Of a DNA stretch of 64,000 nt, positions 18,621-27,631 are shown piece after piece. Below the pieces are notes generated by a model. That model was not told where the DNA came from. It did no database searches and worked only from the letters and a program-made list of their open reading frames with translations. This stretch comes from Vagococcus lutrae. GTDB lineage: Bacteria > Bacillota > Bacilli > Lactobacillales > Vagococcaceae. Each line of letters starts with the position of its first letter. Position 1 is the first letter of the stretch. A program made the position numbers and the translations under genes. Where the stretch lies: the NCBI RefSeq assembly GCF_003987555.1, contig NZ_NGJW01000004.1:123887-187886 (forward strand), given 5' to 3'.

Positions 18621-19397
18621 TTACTCAATATAAGATGTGTCTCCGATAGATTGTACATCAAATGAACCATCTTTGTAAATGACTTTAGAAACACTTGCAT
18701 TTGGTAAAGGACGGTCTGTATCTTCATCTGTCAGATCAGATAGAAACGCACTAATAGCCATACCATGAGACACAACTAGAATATTTCCTCCACCCTTTTC
18801 CTCTACTTCTTTCGCTATGTCTGTCAATTGACCTTGAACACGTTCACGTAATTCAGCATAAGTTTCAAATTGACCTGTTTCGTCATTTTCCGCCATCGCA
18901 TCCGTAATTTTTTCTAAACCTAACACTTTTAAATTCTCTTTTACATCTGCTTCATCTTTATACCCTAGAGTTTGTGCAGCTTGTCCCCACATGACCTCAT
19001 CTAAGTCACCTTCAAACTTACCAAAAAACATTTCTCTTAAATCACGTGATTCATTTATTACAGTATCTTTTTGTCCCAATTCTTCTAATACAAGTTGCGC
19101 TGTTTCCCTTGCACGACCAGCATCACTTGAATAAACATAATCAAAAGTTAATCCTTCGTCTTTCAACCCTTTACCAAGTTCTTTGGCTACCTCGATGCCT
19201 GGCTCTGTCAGTGGCGTGTCACTCCAACCTTGAACTTTTTTCATCTCATTAAAAATTGTTTTCCCATGTCGTGTTACATAAAGAACCGTCTCTTCCTTTT
19301 TATCGTCTTTCGCTTCTTCTTTTGGTGTTACTTTTTGGCAACCTCCTAAAACTAATACAGAAGTCACTAAAACTAATAACGTTTTCCACTTTTTCAT
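18621..19397 (-). CDS. Histidine-phosphatase-family lipoprotein
   Basis: 258 residues from the ATG at 19397, chosen because AAAGG lies nine bases before it; an ATG nine bases further upstream overlaps that site. A signal peptide ends in a lipobox, VLGGC (Cys 20). The phosphatase domain begins at about 38 with the catalytic RHG (His 44) and has a second His in VVSHGMAISAFL. This is the histidine phosphatase superfamily (phosphoglycerate mutase-like), here tethered to the outer face of the membrane. The substrate is unknown. Its leader contains a full terminator hairpin between promoter and gene. Confidence 0.85.
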   Translation of the reverse strand: MKKWKTLLVLVTSVLVLGGCQKVTPKEEAKDDKKEETVLYVTRHGKTIFNEMKKVQGWSDTPLTEPGIEVAKELGKGLKDEGLTFDYVYSSDAGRARETAQLVLEELGQKDTVINESRDLREMFFGKFEGDLDEVMWGQAAQTLGYKDEADVKENLKVLGLEKITDAMAENDETGQFETYAELRERVQGQLTDIAKEVEEKGGGNILVVSHGMAISAFLSDLTDEDTDRPLPNASVSKVIYKDGSFDVQSIGDTSYIE

Positions 19398-19419
19398 TTC
19401 ATTCATCCTTTCTCATAAT

Positions 19420-19472
19420 AAAAAATAGGCACTACTTTATAAAACGACTTCTCGCTTTACTAAGTAGTGCCT
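19420..19472 (-). terminator. Terminator-like hairpin in the 5' leader of the phosphatase gene
   Basis: AGGCACTACTT and AAGTAGTGCCT, a perfect 11-bp stem, are followed on the minus strand by ATTTTTTATT. It lies about 35 bases after the predicted transcription start and about 25 bases before the start codon, so it is placed to attenuate the gene. No antiterminator fold or known riboswitch was recognised. Confidence 0.7.
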
Positions 19473-19513
19473 AATTAAATAGTTACACATTAGTTTTGAT
19501 GATCATCGACTAT

Positions 19514-19542
19514 AATATACAACAAACTGAAAACGGTGTCAA
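19514..19542 (-). promoter_or_regulatory. Consensus promoter of the phosphatase gene
   Basis: On the minus strand TTGACA (19537-19542), a 17-base spacer and TATATT (19514-19519). The predicted transcript starts near 19507 and runs into the leader hairpin. Confidence 0.75.
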
Positions 19543-19576
19543 TCTCTATTTTCTCATCAAATTAAAATGTATCCAC

Positions 19577-19605
19577 TTGTAATATAGCCAATATGGATAT
19601 ACAAT
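19577..19605 (+). promoter_or_regulatory. Probable promoter of the PadR/DUF2812 pair
   Basis: TTGTAA (19577-19582) and TACAAT (19600-19605) with a 17-base spacer, 42 bases before the PadR start codon. The spacer contains a near-palindromic TATAGCCAATATGGATATA that could be an operator. Confidence 0.5.
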
Positions 19606-19646
19606 AGTTTATACATACTAGAATTAGTTATGAAAGAAGTGACATA

Positions 19647-19958
19647 ATGGCAGATAAAAAAGATCTCACTATTCCACTTAATTACTCAGGATATTTAATC
19701 CTACACAGCTTACAAAAGCCAGCTCACGGTTATCAGATGATGCAATATATCGAGAGCGCAACAGCCGGTCAGTTGACTGTAGGGCCCGCTACAATGTATC
19801 GAACTATTGCCGATTTTCTCGAACGTGACTACATCCAATTAGTTTCCGAAGAAGGCGCACGTAAACAATACGTTTTAACAGAACGTGGCAAAGCGTTATT
19901 AGAAAAACAAGACAAGTTTATTGAACTCCTATATAACATGACAAAGGAGAATCCATGA
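19647..19958 (+). CDS. PadR-family transcriptional regulator
   Basis: 103 residues. The winged-helix domain has the PadR signature: GYLILHSLQKPAHGYQMMQYI, then GPATMYRTIADFLERDYIQLV and RKQYVLTERGKALL. It lacks the long C-terminal helix of larger PadR proteins, as usual in the short subfamily. Its stop overlaps the start of the DUF2812 gene (ATGA), the common pairing in which the regulator controls its membrane-protein partner. It probably represses its own promoter; the inducer is unknown. Confidence 0.88.
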   Translation: MADKKDLTIPLNYSGYLILHSLQKPAHGYQMMQYIESATAGQLTVGPATMYRTIADFLERDYIQLVSEEGARKQYVLTERGKALLEKQDKFIELLYNMTKENP

Positions 19959-20782
19959 TGAAAAAAATAAGAATTTTTATTCCAGGTAGTTGGAAAGAAC
20001 GAAGATATATCGCTAAAATGAATGCGAAAGGTTGGATGCTCACAGGTGTAAAAGGCTTGCGCTATTATTTTCAATCCCAAGATACTTCCACTTTCGCCGA
20101 TAATCTATCGATTGATTTCCTCTCGACATCATTGACATCAGAAGAAAATAAGGTACTCAGTCACGAGTATAAACATTTTGTCGCACGTAAAATACCATTC
20201 TATCAAGCTACCGTGATTTATCTCTATGGTACTCATTCTCCAAATACGATTGAGCTTAATGAACATACGAAGACAGAGTTAGACTTTTTAAAACAATTCG
20301 CTAGTGATGTGCTTAACTTTAAAAATATAATGATTATCACATTCATGTTAGTCTGGACGCTCTTACTTACACTGTCCGAAACCCAAAAAATAAGTCTGCC
20401 TTTTTTCGTGGTTCAACTTCCGCTTATCGCGTTATTCATCATTTGGATTTTATCTATTATCACACGCTATCAAACGAAGAAAAAAATCACTTTTTTAGAA
20501 AAACAATCCGGTGTGTTTAATGAAGATTGGGCACCTACTCGGACTATTGTCTTACGTAATCTCTCTCAGCAACCTAATATCGATGCTTTCTCTTTTCTAG
20601 GCAAGTGGCGGTTTATCACAGCCAACAAAAAAGGCAATACATTTTATTATCAACTACAAAGTCACTATTCGGAAGATGATATCAAAGCCACCATCATGGA
20701 GGAGCTAGGCGTAAAAGAGCATCAGATTACAGTTGTCTCACAACTCGGACTCTTCCCGATAGGTTGGTTTGGTTTTTCTTAA
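19955..20782 (+). CDS. DUF2812 membrane protein, partner of PadR
   Basis: 275 residues. The N-terminal DUF2812 region (FIPGSWKERRYIAKMNAKGW, about residues 8-30) precedes two membrane helices at about 125-143 and 150-168. The C-terminal third repeats a DUF2812-like pattern. The function of this family is unknown. It is nearly always encoded after a PadR gene, and here the two overlap by four bases, which implies coupled translation. A membrane-stress or envelope role is often suggested but not shown. Confidence 0.75.
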   Translation: MMKKIRIFIPGSWKERRYIAKMNAKGWMLTGVKGLRYYFQSQDTSTFADNLSIDFLSTSLTSEENKVLSHEYKHFVARKIPFYQATVIYLYGTHSPNTIELNEHTKTELDFLKQFASDVLNFKNIMIITFMLVWTLLLTLSETQKISLPFFVVQLPLIALFIIWILSIITRYQTKKKITFLEKQSGVFNEDWAPTRTIVLRNLSQQPNIDAFSFLGKWRFITANKKGNTFYYQLQSHYSEDDIKATIMEELGVKEHQITVVSQLGLFPIGWFGFS

Positions 20783-20789
20783 ACATATA

Positions 20790-20826
20790 AAAACAGAGTG
20801 AATTTTTTATTCACTCTGTTTTTTAT
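20790..20826. terminator. Bidirectional terminator between convergent genes
   Basis: AAACAGAGTGAAT and its reverse complement form a tight hairpin, with A and T runs on either side. It serves the DUF2812 gene on the plus strand and the FMN reductase gene on the minus strand. Confidence 0.85.
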
Positions 20827-20836
20827 TTTATTGCAA

Positions 20837-21394
20837 TTAAGCTTTTTCTATCGCCGTTACCAAACGGACAAAACGCTGAAACTTTTCTAAGGTTTGTGTG
20901 AGCAACGCTTTGGTTTTCTCATCTTTTAATTGACCATGTTCATCAAAAGCTTCTTTGACATTACCTAACAAAAATTCATGTCCTGGCATTACCATCGCAT
21001 GTAAACCCGGTGCATTTAAAATTTGGCGTAAATGTAACTGAGCTCGCGATGAGCCTTGTGCATAGTAGGATGCCCCTACAATCAACACTGGTTTATTTTC
21101 CAATGGATGAATTTTAAATGATAACCATTCAAGCAAACTTTTAAGAGCAGCTGGAATCGTATGATTATGCTCAGGCGTAGCAATAATAACACCATCTGCC
21201 TGTTCGATATGACGATGAATTGACTGTATCACCTCAGAGTTAGTTTGATCAGCACTTTGATTAAAAAGCGGCACTTGATCTATTTCAATCAACGTTAAGT
21301 CAAATTTATCAGAATAATTTTCCTCAATATATTGTAATAAACGACGATTGTACGACAAACTCGCATTTGAACCGACTATCCCAACTAGTTTCAT
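20837..21394 (-). CDS. NADPH-dependent FMN reductase family protein (copy 2)
   Basis: 185 residues from the ATG at 21394, chosen because GAGGTGAG precedes it and the protein then begins [20 protein letters not shown]. Flavodoxin-like fold. The phosphate-binding loop [13 protein letters not shown] and the second FMN loop [20 protein letters not shown] are those of the NADPH-dependent FMN reductase family. It lies one base after the stop of a close paralogue. The pair probably arose by tandem duplication, and both may reduce flavins or quinones. No membrane segments. Confidence 0.85.
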   Translation of the reverse strand: MKLVGIVGSNASLSYNRRLLQYIEENYSDKFDLTLIEIDQVPLFNQSADQTNSEVIQSIHRHIEQADGVIIATPEHNHTIPAALKSLLEWLSFKIHPLENKPVLIVGASYYAQGSSRAQLHLRQILNAPGLHAMVMPGHEFLLGNVKEAFDEHGQLKDEKTKALLTQTLEKFQRFVRLVTAIEKA

Positions 21395-21395
21395 C

Positions 21396-22016
21396 TTACT
21401 CACCTCGCTCCTGTTCTTCCCAAGAAAACGCTTGGGCATGGCCTTGATTCATTTTTCGTGCTTTTTTTAATGGCTCTATTAAGGAAATAAAGACTAAAAA
21501 ATCATCAAAAATAGCTTCTAATGATTCAATTTGTTGAGCATTTTTTAAGCACCCTTCATCATCAAACGCTTGAAGCGAATGACTCACTAAAAACTCCGAG
21601 CTAGGCATAATACGTGCTTTTAACTCAGGGGCATCTAATATTTGACGTAAGTGCCATTGAGCACGAGATGACCCTAATGTCCCATAGGACGCACCAGTTA
21701 ACATCACTGGCTTATCAACAAATGGATAGATGCCGTATGAAAGCCAGTTTAAGGCGTTAATAAGTACAGCCGGTACTGAATGGTCATATTCTGGACTACT
21801 GATAATAATTCCATCTGCCTGTTCAACTTTTTCTGCTAACTCTTTAACAACATCTGGTAATACAAAGTCAGCTGGTTTATTAAATAATGGTAAATCTTTT
21901 ATTTCCACCACTTCAATTTGAGCTTTATCGGCAAAATGTTTGTGCATAAATTTTAGCAATAGACGATTTGTCGAAAAGTCTGAATTCGTTCCTACAATAG
22001 CAACTAAGCGTTTCAT
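21396..22016 (-). CDS. NADPH-dependent FMN reductase family protein (copy 1)
   Basis: 206 residues, about 20 longer than its neighbour because of a C-terminal tail ending EEQERGE. The same two FMN-binding loops are present, [13 protein letters not shown] and [20 protein letters not shown]. The strong similarity in order and motifs to the downstream gene points to a tandem duplication. The two are co-transcribed with a one-base gap. Likely a soluble flavin- or quinone-reducing enzyme; the physiological acceptor cannot be told from sequence. Confidence 0.85.
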   Translation of the reverse strand: MKRLVAIVGTNSDFSTNRLLLKFMHKHFADKAQIEVVEIKDLPLFNKPADFVLPDVVKELAEKVEQADGIIISSPEYDHSVPAVLINALNWLSYGIYPFVDKPVMLTGASYGTLGSSRAQWHLRQILDAPELKARIMPSSEFLVSHSLQAFDDEGCLKNAQQIESLEAIFDDFLVFISLIEPLKKARKMNQGHAQAFSWEEQERGE

Positions 22017-22082
22017 CTCTCTACCCCTCTCTCAACTAATAGTGTATGCTTTATATAAAATTAAATCAAATAAAATTCTATA

Positions 22083-22112
22083 AAAAAAGACACATGTTTC
22101 CATGTATCTTTG
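22083..22112 (-). terminator. Terminator after the C39-like gene
   Basis: On the minus strand AAAGATACATG and CATGTGTCTTT, with one mismatch, are followed by TTTTTTTATAG. It lies 22 bases after the stop codon at 22134. Confidence 0.75.
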
Positions 22113-22133
22113 ACCTATATATTTCACAAACTA

Positions 22134-22886
22134 CTAAGGTTTTTTGAAGCCCCAATAATGCATAAACTCACCTTTCACTTCATCCACAGGATAAGCAGTT
22201 AAAGAATGTTGTTTACGAAGGTTATCATTTGGATCTAACAGGCGAATCCCTCCATCAGTGTAATCAGTTAACACCATAATGTGACCAACCGTCGTAAAGT
22301 ATCCAGGTTTAGCTGATACAACAACGGGATTACCTGCATCAAGGTATCTCAAAGCATTTTCAATATTGTCTCCTAAATCTTCAAATTCATAATCAAACTC
22401 TTTAGCAAAAGCAGGGAAAATGGCCCATGAAGTGCCTCCGTCAGTAAAATAGTCATCCTTAGCCCAGTCCAACACCACCGTTGGTTCAGTCAAAGCTTCT
22501 TTTAAAATTGAATCTACGATTGTTAAAGACGCAATCGCGCACCCGTTAATATCTAACGTATCTCGCAAACCTCCTCCATAATGTAAATCACGATAACGTT
22601 CATCGGTTTGAAGGATTAAATACGGTGATTGTTGTTCCTTTTCTAATTGTTCATTCGTTTTTTGAGCATACGACTGCTGCGGAAAATCACGTTCAAATTT
22701 CAATGTCTCAATCTGAGTTTTCTTTTTGGCGTTAGCTTCCGTTATCGCTCCCACTTTTTGCGCTAACGCTTGATTTTGCTTTTGTTCTTTTATCAGCATT
22801 CCTACACTAATAACGAGTAACACTGATACTATAAATAATTTTACTGAACATTTTAATTTTCGTCGCTTTCTATTTCCGTTATTCAT
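22134..22886 (-). CDS. Membrane-anchored C39-like cysteine peptidase family protein
   Basis: 250 residues from the ATG at 22886, preceded by GGAG at good spacing. A basic N-terminus and one membrane helix (about 18-35) are followed by a short coiled-coil-like stretch and a papain-like domain. The catalytic Cys is in DINGCAIASL and the His in TVGHIMVLTDY, with an Asp in LLDPND, the pattern of Peptidase_C39_2 proteins. It probably acts outside the membrane. It begins 14 bases after the WxL surface protein gene, so processing, modification or anchoring of that protein is a reasonable guess. Confidence 0.75.
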   Translation of the reverse strand: MNNGNRKRRKLKCSVKLFIVSVLLVISVGMLIKEQKQNQALAQKVGAITEANAKKKTQIETLKFERDFPQQSYAQKTNEQLEKEQQSPYLILQTDERYRDLHYGGGLRDTLDINGCAIASLTIVDSILKEALTEPTVVLDWAKDDYFTDGGTSWAIFPAFAKEFDYEFEDLGDNIENALRYLDAGNPVVVSAKPGYFTTVGHIMVLTDYTDGGIRLLDPNDNLRKQHSLTAYPVDEVKGEFMHYWGFKKP

Positions 22887-22899
22887 ACTTCTTCTCCTA

Positions 22900-25488
22900 T
22901 CATTTAACTTCATTAGCAGGAATATTTTCTAAAGACCATGATAACACACTCTTGTATTGACCTGCTAGCTGTTTTTCTGGTGTTATCCATATTTGTAACC
23001 CAGCTTTTTCATTCCAATTTTTCGAAACATTCGTCTGTTCGGACGAAGTATCAACTACTTCGACCACTTGCGCCTCATCGCTTATTTGTGAGTAATTCTC
23101 ACCGTGTTTATATATCATCACATTATTTAATAAACGACCACTTTCATTGGTCATTGGTTTCAGTAAACGCAGTTTCAAAGACCAACCACCTCCATTAGGA
23201 CCTCGAGTATCTTCAACAATCAAATCTCGGTCAACTCTAGGGACTAACTTTTGCGTCTGATTTGAGATTAAAACCTTACCAAAGTCTATTTGGCTAGGCA
23301 CTTGAGAGAGTTTAAGTTCGCCAGTCACTAGTACACTCGTCGCCTTTTTAAAAGTAGCGTCATGAAAATCAACATTTTCTAGTGGTGTTCGATTACCACT
23401 CCCTGTATAAGTACTTGGTTTTTCTAATAGTGCTTCTGCGTCACAACTTGTATCTTCGAGTACTATTTGGAGTAAATCTCCAGAATGTCGTTCTAAAGAT
23501 TGAATATTTAATGACCAATCGCCCTCAGCAGAGACAGTCGTTTCAAATGGTTGTAAAATTTTATTTTGGTATAAAAAAACTTTTGTAAAAGGTTCCCCTT
23601 TTCCACTTAAAATATCACGTGTCAACGGTTGCCTCAACCCACCTTCAATTGTCACAGGCGCTGGTGGGGTAACATCAAGAATGCTTTGACGATAACTTGA
23701 CGAATAGCGATTAGCTTTCTGTAACACAATATCATAAACCGTATCTTTTTCATACAAAATTGTGTTTTTAGGTAAAAATATTTCCCCATATTGATTAGTT
23801 TTCACTGTCTTGGTGTCTGCTTCATTAATCGTAACATGTGCAAGAACTTGATTTTCCGAAGCGTAGACAGGTATAAAATGCGCTTGACCGTAACGATTAT
23901 AGCCGTTATTATCAACGACATTACCAATTTCCACTTTTATCCCCAATTCACTATCAGCGTCAGTTATCACTTGTTTGACTAATCGAGGCGGCTCATTCAT
24001 CGCGGCAATTCTTTGATAGTCGTCAAGATTGAGTTTTTTTAAACCTTCCTCGCTTGTTTCTGCATTGCTCGTATTATTATCAGAAACATTAAAATAATCA
24101 ACCTCATTAAAGCTAATAGTCGAAGGCTGTAAAATTTCTTGGCCTTTATTCCATAATTCAACATCTGTTTCCGTTAACCGAATGAAACAATTATCTTTCT
24201 TGCTCCCGACATTCATTGCGGTTCCTTTACTATTGAGATTACGAAGATCAAAGTGTTGTGGATTGTCTAAAATAAATTCATTGTTTTTTCTAGCAACATG
24301 TCCTCCACCAACAGCATCAGAATGTAACTCTACTAGCGGCTGAGACGTGTTGCTCACAATCGTCAACGAGGCTCCCATATCCGACTGATATTTAGCTTTA
24401 TTGGCACTAAATGCTATCACTGATTTATTGCCACTTTCTGTTGTTAAAACAACTGAAGCATTTGCTTTCACTGACATTGACGAACCGTCGTCATTAAAAC
24501 GAACTGCATTTCCAGGCATCCTAATGTTTAAAAAACTTGCTTCTCCAACTGTGATTTCTTTAAAGTGGGAATAAATTGCTGGATAAGTACTTCCTAAGCG
24601 TTGCGTTTGGCTTAGATTTACTTCACAATTTTTACCAATTCGAAAGCCTTGCCGATTCCCAGTTGATTGTGCAGGTGGTACGACATCGTACCAAAATATA
24701 GAGAAATCATAGTAATTTACATTACCAAAATAATGAGTCCCCTCTTCCATCTCAAAATCACCTAAATAAAAGTTTTCGGCACGAGTGTCAATATGCATAT
24801 TACCATAGACACTAACTGATGCTTGTGTTGCTCTCGCCAACCGTTGCACAGACGGTTCCGTGGTTACATTTCCAAAGCGAAATCGCCATTTTCTACTAGC
24901 AGCATAGTTAAGTCGCGTACCTACAATATCCTCACTCTCTGCTCCTGCATATCGCTGAGCCAGGGTAATATCATGCATGAAAAATTCTCGTTCGCTATCA
25001 GGACGTCCTAAATAAATAGATGACGTTTGAAAATCTAAACGATGTCCTCCACCATCTATCTCTAGCGATGTTTTCCGTTGATATGATGATAGATTAGGCG
25101 CTGTCAACTGTGGATTTATCACGTCTTGTGTTAATTTAATGACTCTAACTTCTTCATTTCTAACCGCCTTGACAAAATCCCCCCAGGTTGTAACCATTTG
25201 AATCGCATCCGTTTTAGGGTTTGTTAAAGCAGGAGAGACATTCTCTTCCAATATTTTTTCGACGATACCTAAAGTATTTTCACTCTCTATTGTTAAAACA
25301 TTTTCAGTGTTATTATTCTCTTGAGTTTCATTAGCTTCAGCTTCGACATCACTTTCAACTTCAATAGACTCTGATGGCTTCGTCGTTTCTATTTTCAAAT
25401 CGTTACTAGTAGCCACTATTTTTAAGTTTGGCTGAAAATACAAAATAATTAACAAAAGCGACAGAATTACTTTCATTCTATTTGTCAT
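22900..25488 (-). CDS. WxL-domain surface protein with pectate-lyase-like adhesive region
   Basis: 862 residues from the ATG at 25488, chosen because AAAGGGAG lies six bases upstream. A signal peptide (about 1-25) is followed by an acidic Glu/Asn-rich linker. From about 90 to 400 comes a beta-helix-like region beginning TTWGDFVKAVRNEEVRVI, as in the pectate-lyase-like adhesive domain of enterococcal proteins. Ig-like domains occupy about 510-690. The C-terminal WxL domain has both Trp motifs, GGGWSLKL and LSWSLE, and binds peptidoglycan non-covalently. It would be displayed on the cell surface as an adhesin. Its operon partner is the C39-like protein. No csc-type cluster accompanies it. Confidence 0.82.
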   Translation of the reverse strand: MTNRMKVILSLLLIILYFQPNLKIVATSNDLKIETTKPSESIEVESDVEAEANETQENNNTENVLTIESENTLGIVEKILEENVSPALTNPKTDAIQMVTTWGDFVKAVRNEEVRVIKLTQDVINPQLTAPNLSSYQRKTSLEIDGGGHRLDFQTSSIYLGRPDSEREFFMHDITLAQRYAGAESEDIVGTRLNYAASRKWRFRFGNVTTEPSVQRLARATQASVSVYGNMHIDTRAENFYLGDFEMEEGTHYFGNVNYYDFSIFWYDVVPPAQSTGNRQGFRIGKNCEVNLSQTQRLGSTYPAIYSHFKEITVGEASFLNIRMPGNAVRFNDDGSSMSVKANASVVLTTESGNKSVIAFSANKAKYQSDMGASLTIVSNTSQPLVELHSDAVGGGHVARKNNEFILDNPQHFDLRNLNSKGTAMNVGSKKDNCFIRLTETDVELWNKGQEILQPSTISFNEVDYFNVSDNNTSNAETSEEGLKKLNLDDYQRIAAMNEPPRLVKQVITDADSELGIKVEIGNVVDNNGYNRYGQAHFIPVYASENQVLAHVTINEADTKTVKTNQYGEIFLPKNTILYEKDTVYDIVLQKANRYSSSYRQSILDVTPPAPVTIEGGLRQPLTRDILSGKGEPFTKVFLYQNKILQPFETTVSAEGDWSLNIQSLERHSGDLLQIVLEDTSCDAEALLEKPSTYTGSGNRTPLENVDFHDATFKKATSVLVTGELKLSQVPSQIDFGKVLISNQTQKLVPRVDRDLIVEDTRGPNGGGWSLKLRLLKPMTNESGRLLNNVMIYKHGENYSQISDEAQVVEVVDTSSEQTNVSKNWNEKAGLQIWITPEKQLAGQYKSVLSWSLENIPANEVK

Positions 25489-25572
25489 ATCATTCTCCCT
25501 TTTCATAAAATGTATATTTTAAGAAAGTTATTATAACTTAAAAAGGGAAAAAGTAAAAGAAAATGTGTAAAA

Positions 25573-25596
25573 AAAGAGCTCATTTTGAGCTCTTTC
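25573..25596 (-). terminator. Terminator after the sugar isomerase-like gene
   Basis: AAAGAGCTC, a five-base loop and GAGCTCTTT, then a T run on the minus strand. It lies 32 bases after the stop codon. Confidence 0.85.
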
Positions 25597-25627
25597 GCCA
25601 TCTTTCTATTTTCTTTTCATTAAAAGC

Positions 25628-26494
25628 TTAATTATCAAGCATCAATTTTAATGCCTTTGCTGTATCATTTACCAGTTGTTCAGGATAATAACGGTAGGGA
25701 GTAAGTTCAGCAGTTAGCGGCCCCGTATAATGAACACCCTTTAATCCTTCTATCACTTCTATCCAGTTAACATCTCCCGCTAATAATTTGGTAAATCCAG
25801 TAGCATTGCCTGCGGACAATTTATAATCTTTAACGTGCACTTTTACAATTCGTGATCCGAGAGTTTCAATCCATTGATGTGGATAGCCAAACTGTAATAT
25901 ATTCCCAATGTCAAGATAGACCTTTATGAACGGATGATTGATTTCATCGATAAAACGTTTCATTTCTAAAGGTGTTAGTAAAAAGCGGTTCCAAACATTT
26001 TCGACTCCTAAATAAATATTTACCTTTTCCGCATAGAAACTCAATTCCTTAAGTGTTTGTTGCGCTAATCGATAAGCTTCTTCATAACTATCCTCTGTCT
26101 TTATAACACCTGGAACTATTAAAACTGTATCGCCTCCTAAAATATGACAAGCATCTATCATTCTTTTGGCTACTTCTTTTCCTTGCTCTCTGACTGTTGG
26201 ATTTTCATCATTTAAGCGGTATTTCCAATGTAGATCTGTAGTAATACTTGAAATCGGCAAATCATACATTTCAGATATTTCTTTAATTTTAATTAATCCT
26301 TCTGAAGTTGTCAGAGTTGTTAGAAATTGACTGTTCTCTGTTGCAATGCCAAAACTATTGCTATCACTATCATTAAATTCTGACATATTCAACTCTATCG
26401 TATCAAAGCCAGCTTGCTTGACCATTCGGAATGTTTCTTCTAATGAAAGACCACTAGGAAGTGACCAGTTATTTATTCCTAATTGCATCGCCAT
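25628..26494 (-). CDS. Sugar phosphate isomerase/epimerase (xylose isomerase-like TIM barrel)
   Basis: 288 residues. The fold is the AP-endonuclease-2/xylose-isomerase TIM barrel. Metal-ligand candidates are the Glu in YLGVENVWNRFL, Asp and His in VYLDIGNI and KVHVKDYK, and Glu in LTAELTPYRYY near the C-terminus. Such enzymes isomerise or epimerise keto-sugars. It stands downstream of the remains of a sugar ABC importer operon but is separated from it by a terminator and has a weak promoter of its own, so it may be the surviving functional part of that pathway. Confidence 0.8.
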   Translation of the reverse strand: MAMQLGINNWSLPSGLSLEETFRMVKQAGFDTIELNMSEFNDSDSNSFGIATENSQFLTTLTTSEGLIKIKEISEMYDLPISSITTDLHWKYRLNDENPTVREQGKEVAKRMIDACHILGGDTVLIVPGVIKTEDSYEEAYRLAQQTLKELSFYAEKVNIYLGVENVWNRFLLTPLEMKRFIDEINHPFIKVYLDIGNILQFGYPHQWIETLGSRIVKVHVKDYKLSAGNATGFTKLLAGDVNWIEVIEGLKGVHYTGPLTAELTPYRYYPEQLVNDTAKALKLMLDN

Positions 26495-26609
26495 GCTCCT
26501 TTATTTGAGTTTAAAAACGTGTTGTGTCAATCTTATTAATATCTCATAATACTATCAATTTAAAATAGAAATCAAACAGTTATAGTTTATAAATTTAAGC
26601 TATTTTTTA

Positions 26610-26657
26610 TAAAATGGCATCATCCTCTATTGGCTACAAGTAGGACGATGCCATTTT
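26610..26657 (-). terminator. Terminator after the MalG-like permease
   Basis: The minus strand pairs AAAATGGCATCGTCCT with AGGATGATGCCATTTT (one G-U-type change) and is followed by ATAAAAAATAG, a poor T tract. It lies 97 bases after the permease stop codon. Confidence 0.6.
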
Positions 26658-26753
26658 ACGTTTAATATATTTGTTTAATTTTCTATAGTTTACATAAATT
26701 CTCCATAATTATCTCTATTAATGAATTGTCAATATTCTTAAATCGACTATTAA

Positions 26754-27581
26754 CTATCCTTTCGATCCACTCAAAGCAATCCCCTCAATAAATTGTTTTT
26801 GGAAAATAAGATAAATCATTAATAGCGGAATGATTGCTAAAAATGATCCGGCCATCATCAAAGGAAAGTTAGTAGCATGCTGACCACTAAGTTGTGCTAA
26901 CCCTGCTGACAATGTCATCTTATCATTAGATGTGTTAACAATTAATGGCCATAGTAACGAATTCCACCCATATAATATTGCAAATATAGAAAGAGATATC
27001 AACGCAGATTTAGAAAGTGGTAAAATTACTGTGAAAAATATTTTTATTCTCGAAGCGCCATCTAAAATCGCTGCTTCCTCCAATTCATCAGGTATTGTCA
27101 TAAAAAACTGACGTAATAAGAAAGTCCCAAAAGCTGAGAATAATCCTGGTAAGAATAAAGCAGGTATGCTATCTAGCAATCCTAACTTTTGAACAATCAA
27201 ATATTGTGGTATCAAAAAAACTTGTCCCGGCACCATCAATACAGACAATATCAAAATAAATAAAGTGTTTTTAAATGGAAAATCTAATTTAGCAAATGCA
27301 TACGCAGCCATTGAACAAAAGAAAATTTGTCCAACCGTAATAACAGCAGTCGAAACAAACGTATTAAAATAAAACTTGCCAAAGTCTAATACTTCAAAAA
27401 TCTCAACAAAATTTTGCCATTGTGGTATTGCTGGAAATACAGTTGGCGGCACAGCAATTGCTTCTGGTTTAGTTTTTAATGCTGTCAAAATCATCCATAA
27501 AAATGGAAATATCATGATGATAGATCCTAGTATTAAGATGGCATGGACAACAATCTTTTTTCCTATTGGTGTTTTCTCCAT
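26754..27581 (-). CDS. MalG-type sugar ABC transporter permease (orphaned)
   Basis: 275 residues with six predicted membrane helices. The permease motif EEAAILDGASRIKIFFTVIL is near residue 165, and the family-typical FIEGIALSGSKG ends the protein. It needs a MalF-type partner, but the gene just upstream survives only as fragments (27632-27864), and no binding-protein gene is present. The frame is intact, so it may still work with a partner encoded elsewhere, or it may be newly non-functional. Confidence 0.85.
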   Translation of the reverse strand: MEKTPIGKKIVVHAILILGSIIMIFPFLWMILTALKTKPEAIAVPPTVFPAIPQWQNFVEIFEVLDFGKFYFNTFVSTAVITVGQIFFCSMAAYAFAKLDFPFKNTLFILILSVLMVPGQVFLIPQYLIVQKLGLLDSIPALFLPGLFSAFGTFLLRQFFMTIPDELEEAAILDGASRIKIFFTVILPLSKSALISLSIFAILYGWNSLLWPLIVNTSNDKMTLSAGLAQLSGQHATNFPLMMAGSFLAIIPLLMIYLIFQKQFIEGIALSGSKG

Positions 27582-27631
27582 GATAATCCTCCTTTCCCCT
27601 TATAAATTGCTTTACAAGGGGTAGTTAATCG

